A DNA stretch of 64,000 bases from Bacillus thuringiensis (GTDB lineage: Bacteria; Bacillota; Bacilli; Bacillales; Bacillaceae_G). The stretch lies in the NCBI RefSeq assembly GCF_001182785.1, contig NZ_CP012099.1, positions 1,920,501-1,984,500 on the forward strand, read 5' to 3'. Positions 8,569-16,546 of the stretch are shown piece by piece (within the stretch, counting starts at the first letter, position 1; every line of letters starts with the position of its first letter). The notes under the pieces were generated by a model, which did not search any database, was not told where the DNA came from, and saw nothing but the letters and a program-made list of their open reading frames with translations. Position numbers and translations under genes: made by a program.

Positions 8569-10449
8569 ATGAACATTAGAGAACTCGCATATCGGAATGT
8601 AACGCGAAATAGACGGACATACTCAGCCTATTTTTTGAGTAGTGCATTTGCTATTATGGCCTTTTTTGTGTATTCATTTTTTGCGTTTCATCCGGCATTA
8701 AGTGCAGGAGAATTGGGTCAGTACGTATTCGTAAGTATGTCTTTTGCACAGTCTATTATTTACTTATTTACATTCTTCTTTATTTTATATTCGATGGGAA
8801 TGTTTTTAAAAACGAGAAAGCGTGAGCTAGGAATTTTAATGATGCTAGGTATGATGAAATATCAATTAAAGCGTCTTATCTTTTTTGAAAATATTATGAT
8901 TGGAATAGGGGCAATTATTTTTGGTATTCTTTCAGGTATGTTATTTTCAGGGGTATTAATATTTGTCGCCCCGATGATATTAAAACTAGATATCTCCTTA
9001 TCCTATTACATACCGATGAAAGCAATTGTTGTAACGAGTATTATGTTTTTCATATTATTTATGATCATATCATTGTTTAGTGCAGGAATGATTCGTAAAA
9101 ATAAAATTATGAAGTTGTTTAGAGGTTCAGCAGAGGCAAAACCGGAACCGAAAGCATCAATCATTTCTTCAATATTAGCAGTAGTATTGCTTAGTGCTGG
9201 CTATGTAGGAGCTCTTCTATCGCATGGCGCAATGGTATTTATTATGATGATTCCTGTTACAACGGTAGTTATTATTGGGACGTATTTGTTGTATAAGCAG
9301 CTGAGTGTCTTTATTATTCGATTATGTAAAAAAAGTAAACGTTTCTATTGGACACAGACTAATATTATTACGTTATCAGATTTAGCGTATCGCATGAGAG
9401 ATAACGCAAGAATGTTCTTTATTGTAACCATTATTTCTACTGTAGCATTTTCAGCAATAGGGACATTAGTTGGCTTCGCATCCATGACGAAAGGGATAAT
9501 GGAGAGACCAATTGCGTTTCATTACCATTCTAAGCAAGGGAATAGTAACGAATCACAACATATACAAATGATTGACAAAGGATTAAAGAAACATAATATA
9601 GCAGCTTCAAAAACTAATATTTCGACAAAGAAAACGGAGGAACAGTCGTTAAGAAGCGCCACTTTTATAAAAGAATCAGACTATAAGGAATATGCAAAGT
9701 TAACAGGAGAACCATTTAATACTGTAGCAAATAAAGAGGTTGTATTTTTGTCAGCTGATATACCAGGGCCAGCGATGAAAGAAAGAAAAGAAATTACTTT
9801 ACCCAATATGAATGAAAGTTTAAAGGTGAAAAAAGTTACTTCATCTTCATTGGGGAAAATATTAAGAGGAAATGTTTATGTAATCTCTAATAATCAATAT
9901 GATTCATTACATGATGGATTTATAGAGACAAAAGATTATATGTATAAAACTGAAAGAACGAAAGATGAGATTGAAATTGGTAAAGAGCTTACTCATCAAA
10001 TTAAACCGTATCAAGAACAGTCAACGTTTAGTGCGGAAGAGTACGAACAAAACCAAAGTTTACAAATTGCAGGACCGATTTTATTTGTAGGTTTCTTTAT
10101 TGGTATAGTATTTTTCGTTTGTGCAGGAAGTTTCCTTTACTTCCGTTTATTCGCCGATTTGGAGGATGATGTTCGCTTGTTCGAAATGATTCGAAAAGTT
10201 GGATTGACGAGTGGGGAATTATCGAAGGTAGTTACAATTCGATTGGCGCTTTTATTCTTCGTTCCAATTGGTGTTGCAACATTACATGGGGCAGTAGCCT
10301 TAACTGCGTTAGGGCAAATGTTTGAGTACTCATTGTTTAAAGAAAATACAGTTGTATTAAGTATTTTCATAGGTATTCAAGTTGTATACTTCTTACTTAT
10401 AAGATCCCGTTATGTAAAACAATTGAAAGAGAGATTACGTATGCATTAA
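8569..10449 (+). CDS. BceB-type (FtsX-domain) ABC transporter permease, no adjacent ATPase
   Basis: A 626-residue membrane protein with the BceB/VraG layout. The N-terminus is NIRELAYRNVTRNRRTYSAY. Four helices follow, then a pair near residues 200-240, a helix near 280-300, and a large extracellular region (about residues 310-500) before the last three helices. In characterised systems such permeases work with a BceA-type ATPase and a two-component system to sense and remove peptide antibiotics. None of those partners is encoded next to it: nadE lies on one side and an AbrB-like gene on the other. The Shine-Dalgarno is GGGCGGAG. Confidence 0.88.
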   Translation: MNIRELAYRNVTRNRRTYSAYFLSSAFAIMAFFVYSFFAFHPALSAGELGQYVFVSMSFAQSIIYLFTFFFILYSMGMFLKTRKRELGILMMLGMMKYQLKRLIFFENIMIGIGAIIFGILSGMLFSGVLIFVAPMILKLDISLSYYIPMKAIVVTSIMFFILFMIISLFSAGMIRKNKIMKLFRGSAEAKPEPKASIISSILAVVLLSAGYVGALLSHGAMVFIMMIPVTTVVIIGTYLLYKQLSVFIIRLCKKSKRFYWTQTNIITLSDLAYRMRDNARMFFIVTIISTVAFSAIGTLVGFASMTKGIMERPIAFHYHSKQGNSNESQHIQMIDKGLKKHNIAASKTNISTKKTEEQSLRSATFIKESDYKEYAKLTGEPFNTVANKEVVFLSADIPGPAMKERKEITLPNMNESLKVKKVTSSSLGKILRGNVYVISNNQYDSLHDGFIETKDYMYKTERTKDEIEIGKELTHQIKPYQEQSTFSAEEYEQNQSLQIAGPILFVGFFIGIVFFVCAGSFLYFRLFADLEDDVRLFEMIRKVGLTSGELSKVVTIRLALLFFVPIGVATLHGAVALTALGQMFEYSLFKENTVVLSIFIGIQVVYFLLIRSRYVKQLKERLRMH

Positions 10450-10565
10450 ATGTGTTTTTTTAACTCGAGTACAAAATTTTCTAAAAAGAGGCAAGTATTG
10501 CCAAAAAGTGATAAAATGGAAAAAGCGAGGTGAAAAAAATTAATATAGAGTAAGGGGGGAGAAAT

Positions 10566-10853
10566 ATGAAAGCAACAGGAGTTATTCGAAAAGTAGACGA
10601 ATTAGGACGAATTGTTATCCCTAAAGAATTACGCGATGTATTGGGAATACAAATCAAATCACCGCTTGAAATTTTTGTAGAAGCAGATAAAATCATTTTA
10701 CAAAAATATCAACCTTACAATGCTTGCCAAATCACAGGTGATGTTTCAGAACAGAACATATCATTAGCTAATGGAAATATTACTGTTGGGATAGAGGGAG
10801 CGGAATATTTAGTAAAAGAAATAGAAAAGTTTTTAAACAAGAGTGAGGTTTAG
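10566..10853 (+). CDS. AbrB/Abh-family transition-state regulator
   Basis: A 95-residue protein. Residues 1-45 (ATGVIRKVDELGRIVIPKEL) are the swapped-hairpin DNA-binding domain of AbrB, here with a divergent C-terminal half containing Cys in YNACQITG, as in AbrB and Abh. Family members are dimers or tetramers that repress stationary-phase genes during growth. A strong AAGGGGGGAG precedes the ATG. It lies 116 bases after the permease with no obvious terminator between, so read-through is possible. Its targets are unknown. Confidence 0.85.
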   Translation: MKATGVIRKVDELGRIVIPKELRDVLGIQIKSPLEIFVEADKIILQKYQPYNACQITGDVSEQNISLANGNITVGIEGAEYLVKEIEKFLNKSEV

Positions 10854-10903
10854 TCTTAATTTATATTATTTTTCAAATTACATATCATTCTTTTAAAAGA
10901 ATG

Positions 10904-10934
10904 TAAGAGGACCATTAATTGGTCCTCTTATTTT
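10904..10934 (+). terminator. Intrinsic terminator after the AbrB-like gene
   Basis: An 11-bp stem (10904-10914 with 10920-10930) is followed by TTTT. A smaller ATTCTTTTAAAAGAAT palindrome lies just upstream. The remaining 190 bases to the next gene hold no other clear feature. Confidence 0.75.
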
Positions 10935-11128
10935 GGTTATTAGTTGAACGACATGGGGTGTTACTTCCTACAAATCATAGGGAAAATAAAAAAGTAGTAT
11001 AGAGTTAGTAAATGATGTTGAGAAATATTTGAAAAGAAGGAAAACAAAAAGAATAAAACGAATGTTACATTTACACGTATTCAAAAGTGGTCTGAAATGA
11101 AAATAATACATTTTCAGGAGGGATTACG

Positions 11129-12076
11129 ATGAGTAGTACAGTGAATAAACAAAAAGGTATACAATTGATTCCGTTTACCGTAAATAAGGTGGTAGAACAA
11201 GTAAATGAAATTCCACCAGGTGTACAAATGATTCACGCTCCGCAAGTATGGGAAAAAAGTGTGAAGGGGCAAGATGTAGTCGTTGCCGTATTAGATACAG
11301 GGTGTGATACTAATCATATAGATTTAAAGGATCGTATTATCGGCGGAAGAAATTTCACAAAAGATTATGAAGCTGATCCAAATGTGTATCTTGATAATAA
11401 CGGACATGGTACTCATGTAGCGGGGACGATTGCCGCAACTGAAAATGGTGTCGGTGTATTAGGAGTTGCACCACTTGCTAAAATGTTAGTATTAAAAGTT
11501 TTAGCGGGAGATGGTTCTGGAAGTTATGAGCAAATTATTGAGGCAATTCATTATGCTGTAAATTGGAGAGGGCCGAATCAAGAGAAAGTGAGCATTATTT
11601 CAATGTCACTTGGTGGTCCGCAAGATGTTCCAGAATTACATGAAGCAATTCAAAATGCGGTAAAGCAGGATGTTCTCGTTGTATGTGCTGCTGGAAATAA
11701 TGGAGATTGCGATGATGAAACAGAGGAACTAGATTTCCCAGGTGCTTACTCTGAGGTAATTGAAGTTGGTGCTGTTAATTTAGAGCGGAAGATTGCATGT
11801 TTTAGTAATTCAAATCAAGAAATTGATCTAGTAGCGCCAGGTGATGAAATATTATCTACGTATCCAGATGGGAAATATGCTGTGTTAAGTGGAACTTCCA
11901 TGGCGACGCCGCATGTTGCTGGGGCGCTCGCCTTGCTCATTAAACAGTGTGAGAAAGAATACGGTCGAAAGTTATCAGAGCCGGAAATATATGCACAACT
12001 CATTAAAAGAACTGTACCTTTAGGGTACGAACGTACATCTGAAGGGAATGGATTAATAGATTTATTAAAAGAATAG
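11129..12076 (+). CDS. ispA: Intracellular subtilisin-like serine protease
   Basis: A 315-residue subtilase with no signal peptide. The catalytic triad is Asp56 (AVLDTGCD), His93 (NGHGTHVAGT) and Ser257 (SGTSMATPH). Residues 12-16 read QLIPF, the LIPY/F element of the short inhibitory propeptide that keeps Bacillus intracellular proteases inactive until it is cut off. It is expected to degrade cytoplasmic proteins in stationary phase. AGGAGGGATTAC precedes the ATG. Its stop codon lies in the arm of a terminator shared with the convergent ArsR-like gene. Confidence 0.93.
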   Translation: MSSTVNKQKGIQLIPFTVNKVVEQVNEIPPGVQMIHAPQVWEKSVKGQDVVVAVLDTGCDTNHIDLKDRIIGGRNFTKDYEADPNVYLDNNGHGTHVAGTIAATENGVGVLGVAPLAKMLVLKVLAGDGSGSYEQIIEAIHYAVNWRGPNQEKVSIISMSLGGPQDVPELHEAIQNAVKQDVLVVCAAGNNGDCDDETEELDFPGAYSEVIEVGAVNLERKIACFSNSNQEIDLVAPGDEILSTYPDGKYAVLSGTSMATPHVAGALALLIKQCEKEYGRKLSEPEIYAQLIKRTVPLGYERTSEGNGLIDLLKE

Positions 12077-12125
12077 CCATATTAAAAAACATCTCATATT
12101 CATATGAGATGTTTTTTAATATGGC
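12076..12125. terminator. 24-bp perfect shared terminator overlapping both stop codons
   Basis: Arms 12076-12099 and 12102-12125 are perfectly complementary with a 2-base loop. The left arm begins at the last base of the protease stop codon. The right arm contains the TAA and last codons of the minus-strand ArsR-like gene. Confidence 0.9.
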
Positions 12126-12424
12126 TCTGTCGCATGTAATACAACTTGTAACAAACCTGGGAATCTAGCATTTAAATCTTCTTCACGAATTGAAATGAAA
12201 CGTTGTGTTCCTTCAAGGCGTGTGTACATAACACCTGACTCACGTAAAACTTTGAAATGGTGAGATAAAGTTGATTTCGCAATAGGAATGTTTAAAGCAC
12301 CACAAGATTGTTCATTTTTCTCTAGTAACATATTTACAATTTGTAAACGAATTTGATCGCTAAGTGCATATAAGACAGAAGAAAATTGAATTTCTTCTCG
12401 ATTTGGATGATAGAGTGTACGCAT
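12116..12424 (-). CDS. ArsR-family winged-helix repressor
   Basis: A 102-residue regulator with the ArsR core: ALSDQIRLQIVNMLL, then the recognition region IAKSTLSHHFKVLRESG and the wing TRLEGTQRFISI. A single Cys (SCGAL) sits just before the recognition helices; the metal-binding CxC motif of true arsenic sensors is absent, so the signal is probably not arsenic. It is divergent from an aldo/keto reductase-MFS pair, with a perfect 42-bp palindrome in the shared gap, and most likely represses both sides. Confidence 0.9.
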   Translation of the reverse strand: MRTLYHPNREEIQFSSVLYALSDQIRLQIVNMLLEKNEQSCGALNIPIAKSTLSHHFKVLRESGVMYTRLEGTQRFISIREEDLNARFPGLLQVVLHATEPY

Positions 12425-12476
12425 ATTTCACCTACTTGTATAAGTTAAGATATTTGCACTATAACATATAAAGTGA

Positions 12477-12518
12477 TATATTTCTATTGTTCGAATATAT
12501 TCGAACAATAGAAATATA
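12477..12518. promoter_or_regulatory. 42-bp perfect palindrome, likely ArsR-type operator
   Basis: The halves 12477-12497 and 12498-12518 are exact reverse complements; the centre reads TTCGAATATATTCGAA. It lies 52 bases before the minus-strand repressor gene and 12 bases before the aldo/keto reductase start, reaching close to its Shine-Dalgarno. Such symmetry in a divergent gap points to the repressor's own site. Confidence 0.75.
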
Positions 12519-12530
12519 GGGGGAGAAAAA

Positions 12531-13466
12531 ATGAAGTATACAAAATTGCAAAAGGCAGGATTAAATATTTCAAAGTTGGGTTTAGGTACAAATGCAGTAG
12601 GGGGACATAATTTATATGCTAATGTGAATGAAGAAGAAGGAAAGCAATTAATAGAAGAAGCTATTCAGCAAGGGATTACATTTTTTGATACAGCAGATTC
12701 ATATGGTGTCGGTAGATCTGAGGAATTGGTAGGAGAAGTATTAAAGGGAAAACGCCATAAGTTTATACTTGCTACAAAAGGTGGAATTCAACCGTTATTA
12801 AATGGAGAAACGTATATTAACAATGAACCAAGTTATTTAAGAAATGCTGTGGAGAATAGCTTAAGAAGATTACAGACTGATTATATTGATTTATATTATT
12901 TACATTTTACAAATCCTGAAACAAGTTACATAGATTCAATCGGAGAGCTTACTCGTTTAAAAGAAGAAGGGAAAATTCGTTCAATTGGAATATCGAACGT
13001 AAATATAGAACAATTAAAAGAAGCGAACCAACATGGTCATATAGATGTTGTACAATCTCCGTACAATATGTTAGAACGTACGGCTGAGGAAGAACTGTTG
13101 CCGTATTGTATAGAAGCGGGTATCTCATTTATTCCATATGGGCCTCTTGCTTTTGGAATATTAGGCGGGAAATATACAGAAGGTTTTAAATTAAACAAAG
13201 TCGATTGGCGCCAAAATGTAAATCTATTTGAAGAAAATACATATAAGAGTAACTTTAAGAAAGTGGAAAAGTTAAAAGGGCTAGCTAAAGAAAATGATAT
13301 TGAAGTGTCTCATTTAGCGTTAGCATGGTTATTAAATAAAGAAGGAATTGATACTGTTATACCTGGTGGAAAGCGGGCAGAGCAAATAAGAGAAAGTGTG
13401 AAAGCGGTACACGTTTCATTGAATGAAAGAGTCATGAAAGAAATCCAATCTATTTTAGAAGATTAG
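12531..13466 (+). CDS. Aldo/keto reductase
   Basis: A 311-residue (beta/alpha)8 oxidoreductase. The catalytic tetrad is recognisable as Asp and Tyr in FFDTADSYGVGRSE, Lys in LATKGG and His in YYLHFTNP. NADPH-binding residues lie in the C-terminal VIPGGKRAEQI region. It reduces aldehydes or ketones in the cytoplasm; the real substrate is unknown. AGGGGGAG precedes the ATG. It is the first gene after the palindromic operator and is followed by an MFS efflux gene, suggesting an inducible detoxification pair. Confidence 0.92.
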   Translation: MKYTKLQKAGLNISKLGLGTNAVGGHNLYANVNEEEGKQLIEEAIQQGITFFDTADSYGVGRSEELVGEVLKGKRHKFILATKGGIQPLLNGETYINNEPSYLRNAVENSLRRLQTDYIDLYYLHFTNPETSYIDSIGELTRLKEEGKIRSIGISNVNIEQLKEANQHGHIDVVQSPYNMLERTAEEELLPYCIEAGISFIPYGPLAFGILGGKYTEGFKLNKVDWRQNVNLFEENTYKSNFKKVEKLKGLAKENDIEVSHLALAWLLNKEGIDTVIPGGKRAEQIRESVKAVHVSLNERVMKEIQSILED

Positions 13467-13468
13467 TG

Positions 13469-13494
13469 AAACAGAGGGATAGTACCCTCTGTTT
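13469..13494 (+). terminator. Intercistronic hairpin (partial terminator or attenuator)
   Basis: A 10-bp stem (13469-13478 with 13485-13494) lies in the 47-base gap between the reductase and MFS genes. Only a weak T run follows, so it may reduce rather than stop transcription, or protect the upstream mRNA. Confidence 0.5.
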
Positions 13495-13513
13495 ATATAA
13501 GGAGAAGGTCTAA

Positions 13514-14689
13514 ATGAACAGAGTACTAGCTGTATTTTTCACGATAATGTTTATGATCGGTACAGATACTTTCTTAATTTCACCACTGCTGCCGATATTA
13601 CAACAGGTGTATCATGTTTCAACTGAGCTGTCAGGATGGATGGTGAGTTCGTATGCTCTAGGGTATGCTGGATTTGCGCTTATCGCTGGTCCTATATCAG
13701 ATGGATTAAACAGAAAAAAAGTGATGGTACTAGGTATGAGTTTTTTTGCAATAAGTACGTTTTTGTGTGGAATTGCACCGAGTTTTTTATGGATGCTAAC
13801 ATTTAGATTTTTAGCAGGTGTAAGTGCAGCTTTTGTATCTCCACAAGTGTGGGCATCCATTCCGCTCCTTATAGAGAAAAAGCAAATTGTGAAAGCAATT
13901 GGGGTTGCAACAGCAGGGTTATCAATCTCTCAAATTTTAGGGCTGCCACTAGGAGCTTATTTAGCAACGATACATTATACAATCCCATTCTATTTCATTG
14001 GTATATTATCAGCACTACTTGTCATTCTTATTTATGTTGTATTACCAGAAATACAGTCGGTTCATATAGGTGGAAATAAAAAAGTTATTTTACAGCGTTA
14101 TAAACAATTACTTACAGATTCAAAGGTTTCACTTTCTTATTTTGCATACTTTGTTTTTCAAACCGGAAATTTTGCTGCATTTTCATTCTTTGGTGTATGG
14201 CTTTCCATGCAATTTGGCTTACAGGTTCATGAAGTAGGTACGGCTATGCTTGTACTAGGATTAGGAAATTTAGCTGGTAATATTTTTGGCCCTAGACTTG
14301 TAAATAAAATTGGATACAATCTTTCTTTCTATGGTGGAATTGTATTTACGGCAGTGTTATATGTAATACTTCCCTATTTAAAGAATCTTATTTTTGTTGA
14401 ATTCTTTTTCTTTGTTTTATTTTTTGTGACAGGAATTTTGTTTGTATTAATGATGGGACATTTACAAAACATGTCTACTATAGCACGGGGAACAGGTGCT
14501 GCCCTTGCTAACGCCTCGATGTACATTGGTCAAATGATTGGTGCGGTAATAGCAGGAATGTTATTTGCAACATCTCACAATTTTATACTAGTAGGTAGCT
14601 TTACTGCGTTATTATATGTTGTAGCTTTATTTCTGTTTAGAAAAAGTGAAAATATTAGTAAAGATAATGAAAAAGGAATTGCATCATAA
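13514..14689 (+). CDS. MFS efflux transporter
   Basis: A 391-residue protein with 12 predicted helices. The first helix carries GTDTFLISPLLPIL, and the motif-A loop GPISDGLNRKKVM follows helix 2, as in the drug:H+ antiporter-1 group (AraJ/PbuE-like). A second loop, GPRLVNKIG, begins the C-terminal half. It presumably expels a small molecule using the proton gradient. AAGGAGAAGG precedes the ATG. It is cotranscribed with the aldo/keto reductase under the ArsR-like repressor, which suggests export of a compound or product handled by that enzyme. Confidence 0.9.
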   Translation: MNRVLAVFFTIMFMIGTDTFLISPLLPILQQVYHVSTELSGWMVSSYALGYAGFALIAGPISDGLNRKKVMVLGMSFFAISTFLCGIAPSFLWMLTFRFLAGVSAAFVSPQVWASIPLLIEKKQIVKAIGVATAGLSISQILGLPLGAYLATIHYTIPFYFIGILSALLVILIYVVLPEIQSVHIGGNKKVILQRYKQLLTDSKVSLSYFAYFVFQTGNFAAFSFFGVWLSMQFGLQVHEVGTAMLVLGLGNLAGNIFGPRLVNKIGYNLSFYGGIVFTAVLYVILPYLKNLIFVEFFFFVLFFVTGILFVLMMGHLQNMSTIARGTGAALANASMYIGQMIGAVIAGMLFATSHNFILVGSFTALLYVVALFLFRKSENISKDNEKGIAS

Positions 14690-14828
14690 AGTTTTAGCAA
14701 ATCAAAAAACAATTTTTTAGGATAAGTCTAAAAGTTGCTTTTTGATTGCTTAGTTGCTGTATTTTTAATAATTCGTCGTTGAGCTGTATGATTGAAAAGG
14801 ATTTGTAATAAAATTATGGGAAAATAAA

Positions 14829-14852
14829 AAACCCCTAAATAGATAGGGGTTT
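14829..14852. terminator. Intrinsic terminator
   Basis: An 8-bp GC-containing stem (14829-14836 with 14845-14852) in A/T flanks lies 140 bases after the MFS gene. The rest of the gap 14690-14958 shows no further element. Confidence 0.55.
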
Positions 14853-14958
14853 ATATATCGGCATATAGCTCCTCGGAAAAGGATATACCTAGTTTAACAT
14901 ATAGGAGTACTTATAATTGTGAAATAGATGTGAAAGTAATGTGAAAAATGTTGTAATA

Positions 14959-14999
14959 AAAAGCACTGTTTTAGCTAATGTAGCTAAAACAGTGCTTTT
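14959..14999 (-). terminator. 19-bp perfect terminator overlapping a stop codon
   Basis: Arms 14959-14977 and 14981-14999 are perfectly complementary with a 3-base loop. The minus-strand 74-aa gene ends inside it. Confidence 0.85.
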
Positions 15000-15208
15000 C
15001 TCTTTGATTGAACAGTTGCAGCATTTTCATCATGTATACCTGCATCTTTAATAATTCGTTGTTTTGCTTTATTTAATAGATGGTTTACTGCTTCACCAAA
15101 ATAGTTAGCTTCGCTTTTTGTGCGGGCTTCTCGTAAACATTTATAGTTTTCTAGCAGTTCCTCTTTTTCGGAGTTTGTTAAGAAATCTTCTATTTTCTTT
15201 TTTGTCAT
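14984..15208 (-). CDS. Small basic hypothetical protein (74 aa)
   Basis: The protein is charged and probably helical (KKKIEDFLTNSEKEELLENY), with no membrane segment, and ends QSKRKALF. A longer frame reaches 15262, but ATG 15208 has AGGAGAAAGGGTG upstream. It is likely read with, or next to, the 118-aa membrane protein gene, whose start lies about 440 bases upstream. I recognise no family; the sequence gives no catalytic motif. Confidence 0.6.
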   Translation of the reverse strand: MTKKKIEDFLTNSEKEELLENYKCLREARTKSEANYFGEAVNHLLNKAKQRIIKDAGIHDENAATVQSKRKALF

Positions 15209-15292
15209 ACGAAACACCCTTTCTCCTGACAAACGACGCAATAGAAAATATTTATTTCTCATTATAACAATAATTTTAAAAGAAAGTATACA

Positions 15293-15649
15293 CTAACGTC
15301 GCAATAATTTGTCAATTTCTTGAATCTTCTCATCAGCTTTCCCAATTTGCGTATTTTTAGCCTGTTCGCCACCAAGAGCTTGATGTAGTAAGAAAGTTTG
15401 ACCGGAAATAGCAGTTACAATGGATACTTTTATAATTTCTTTTATTGCGGTGACATCGAATAAAACGAGTCCAAGAAGTGCAGCTAGGCTACCGGTAAAA
15501 ACATCAGTTAAAAATCCAAAGTGAAAAAAAGTTTTCAAACGGCGTGGAAGCAATAACTTACCTTGGTTATTGATTAGATGGGAAACGAAGCCAGTAATGC
15601 CACCAACGAGAACAGCGGTTAGCCATTGATACATTTCCATCGAATCCAC
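15293..15649 (-). CDS. Small membrane protein (118 aa), DUF4257-like
   Basis: Two to three hydrophobic stretches (WLTAVLVGGITGFVSHLI; VFTGSLAALLGLVLFDV; a weaker one near residue 80) precede a charged helical tail ending EIDKLLRR. The layout is like small Bacillus proteins grouped as DUF4257 and loosely resembles a holin. No lysin or phage gene is nearby, so a phage role is unsupported. AGGAGTGG precedes the start. Confidence 0.6.
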   Translation of the reverse strand: MDSMEMYQWLTAVLVGGITGFVSHLINNQGKLLLPRRLKTFFHFGFLTDVFTGSLAALLGLVLFDVTAIKEIIKVSIVTAISGQTFLLHQALGGEQAKNTQIGKADEKIQEIDKLLRR

Positions 15650-15836
15650 TCCTTTTAGTGAATAAGATTCGATTATTTTATATTGATTCCTTTTAATATT
15701 TCATATAAGCATATTGAGAAAGTTTGTTTGGGTATATTTTGTATTCAATTTAATTATAACAGAAAATTTCGATAGATTTTAGTCTATTATATGAATCATG
15801 TTTACAATAATATGAATGCAGAAAGGGGTGCGTCAT

Positions 15837-16364
15837 ATGAATATAGATTATCGAATAAGAAGTGTAGATGGTTATACAAAAAAAATAGGGGAATTAGTAA
15901 GCATGCTTGAGCATACGAGAGCTGTAACATTAGGCGAAGTAAAAAATTTATCAGTTGAGCAATTAGATTTAATTATGCAGAGCAATGGAAATTCAATTGG
16001 CGCCTTATTAAAGCATATAGCAGCTATTGAAAAAGTTCATCAGCTTATTTCATTTCAAGATCGTGACTTTACAAAAGAAGAATTAGAAATATGGGAAGAT
16101 GCATTGTATTTAGGGGAAGCAGGTAGAGCGATCTGTGGTCATGAAATACAGTATTATGTACAACTTCTACAAAGTGTTCGAGAAGAATCTCTGAAGTATT
16201 TAAGTGAACAAGGTAATGAGTGGCTCATGTCAGAAAGAAAGTGGCCTAACGGTGTAGTATATAACCAGCACTATCTTTGGTTTCATGTGCTAGAAGATGA
16301 AATTAGTCACCGAGGACAAATTAGAATGCTCAAAAACGAGTTATTTGAAAATTACGTTAAATGA
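15837..16364 (+). CDS. DinB-family protein
   Basis: A 175-residue four-helix-bundle protein of the DinB/YfiT superfamily. The putative metal-binding histidines are in ALLKHIAAIEKVH and in the C-terminal WFHVLEDEISHRGQI. Some family members are thiol-dependent transferases; many are uncharacterised. ATG 15837 with GAAAGGGGTG upstream is preferred to the longer frame from 15816. A second, more distant DinB-fold gene occurs at 61603. Confidence 0.85.
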   Translation: MNIDYRIRSVDGYTKKIGELVSMLEHTRAVTLGEVKNLSVEQLDLIMQSNGNSIGALLKHIAAIEKVHQLISFQDRDFTKEELEIWEDALYLGEAGRAICGHEIQYYVQLLQSVREESLKYLSEQGNEWLMSERKWPNGVVYNQHYLWFHVLEDEISHRGQIRMLKNELFENYVK

Positions 16365-16429
16365 TGTAGCTTTTTATAGGAGAATTCCATATAATGAGAG
16401 TAATTAAAATAAGAACGGGGTGATGTATT

Positions 16430-16498
16430 ATGGCGAAAATAACTTATATGAATAATAAACCAAATACAAAGGTGGATGGAAAGGGCGAAACGATATAA
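16430..16498 (+). CDS. Possible 22-codon ORF or gene remnant
   Basis: GGGGTGATG and an ATG start a short frame, MAKITYMNNKPNTKVDGKGE..., ending TAA 51 bases before the rsgA-like start. It is too short to judge. It may be a leader peptide or the head of a decayed gene. Confidence 0.25.
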   Translation: MAKITYMNNKPNTKVDGKGETI

Positions 16499-16546
16499 GT
16501 GAGCGCACTATCCTTCCACTTAGCTTAAACTAGGGAGGATATCAAT

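Noticed and set aside
15293..15649. Holin of a prophage remnant
   Set aside because: The small membrane protein has a holin-like layout, but no lysin, structural or integrase gene lies nearby, and flanking genes are ordinary chromosomal ones.
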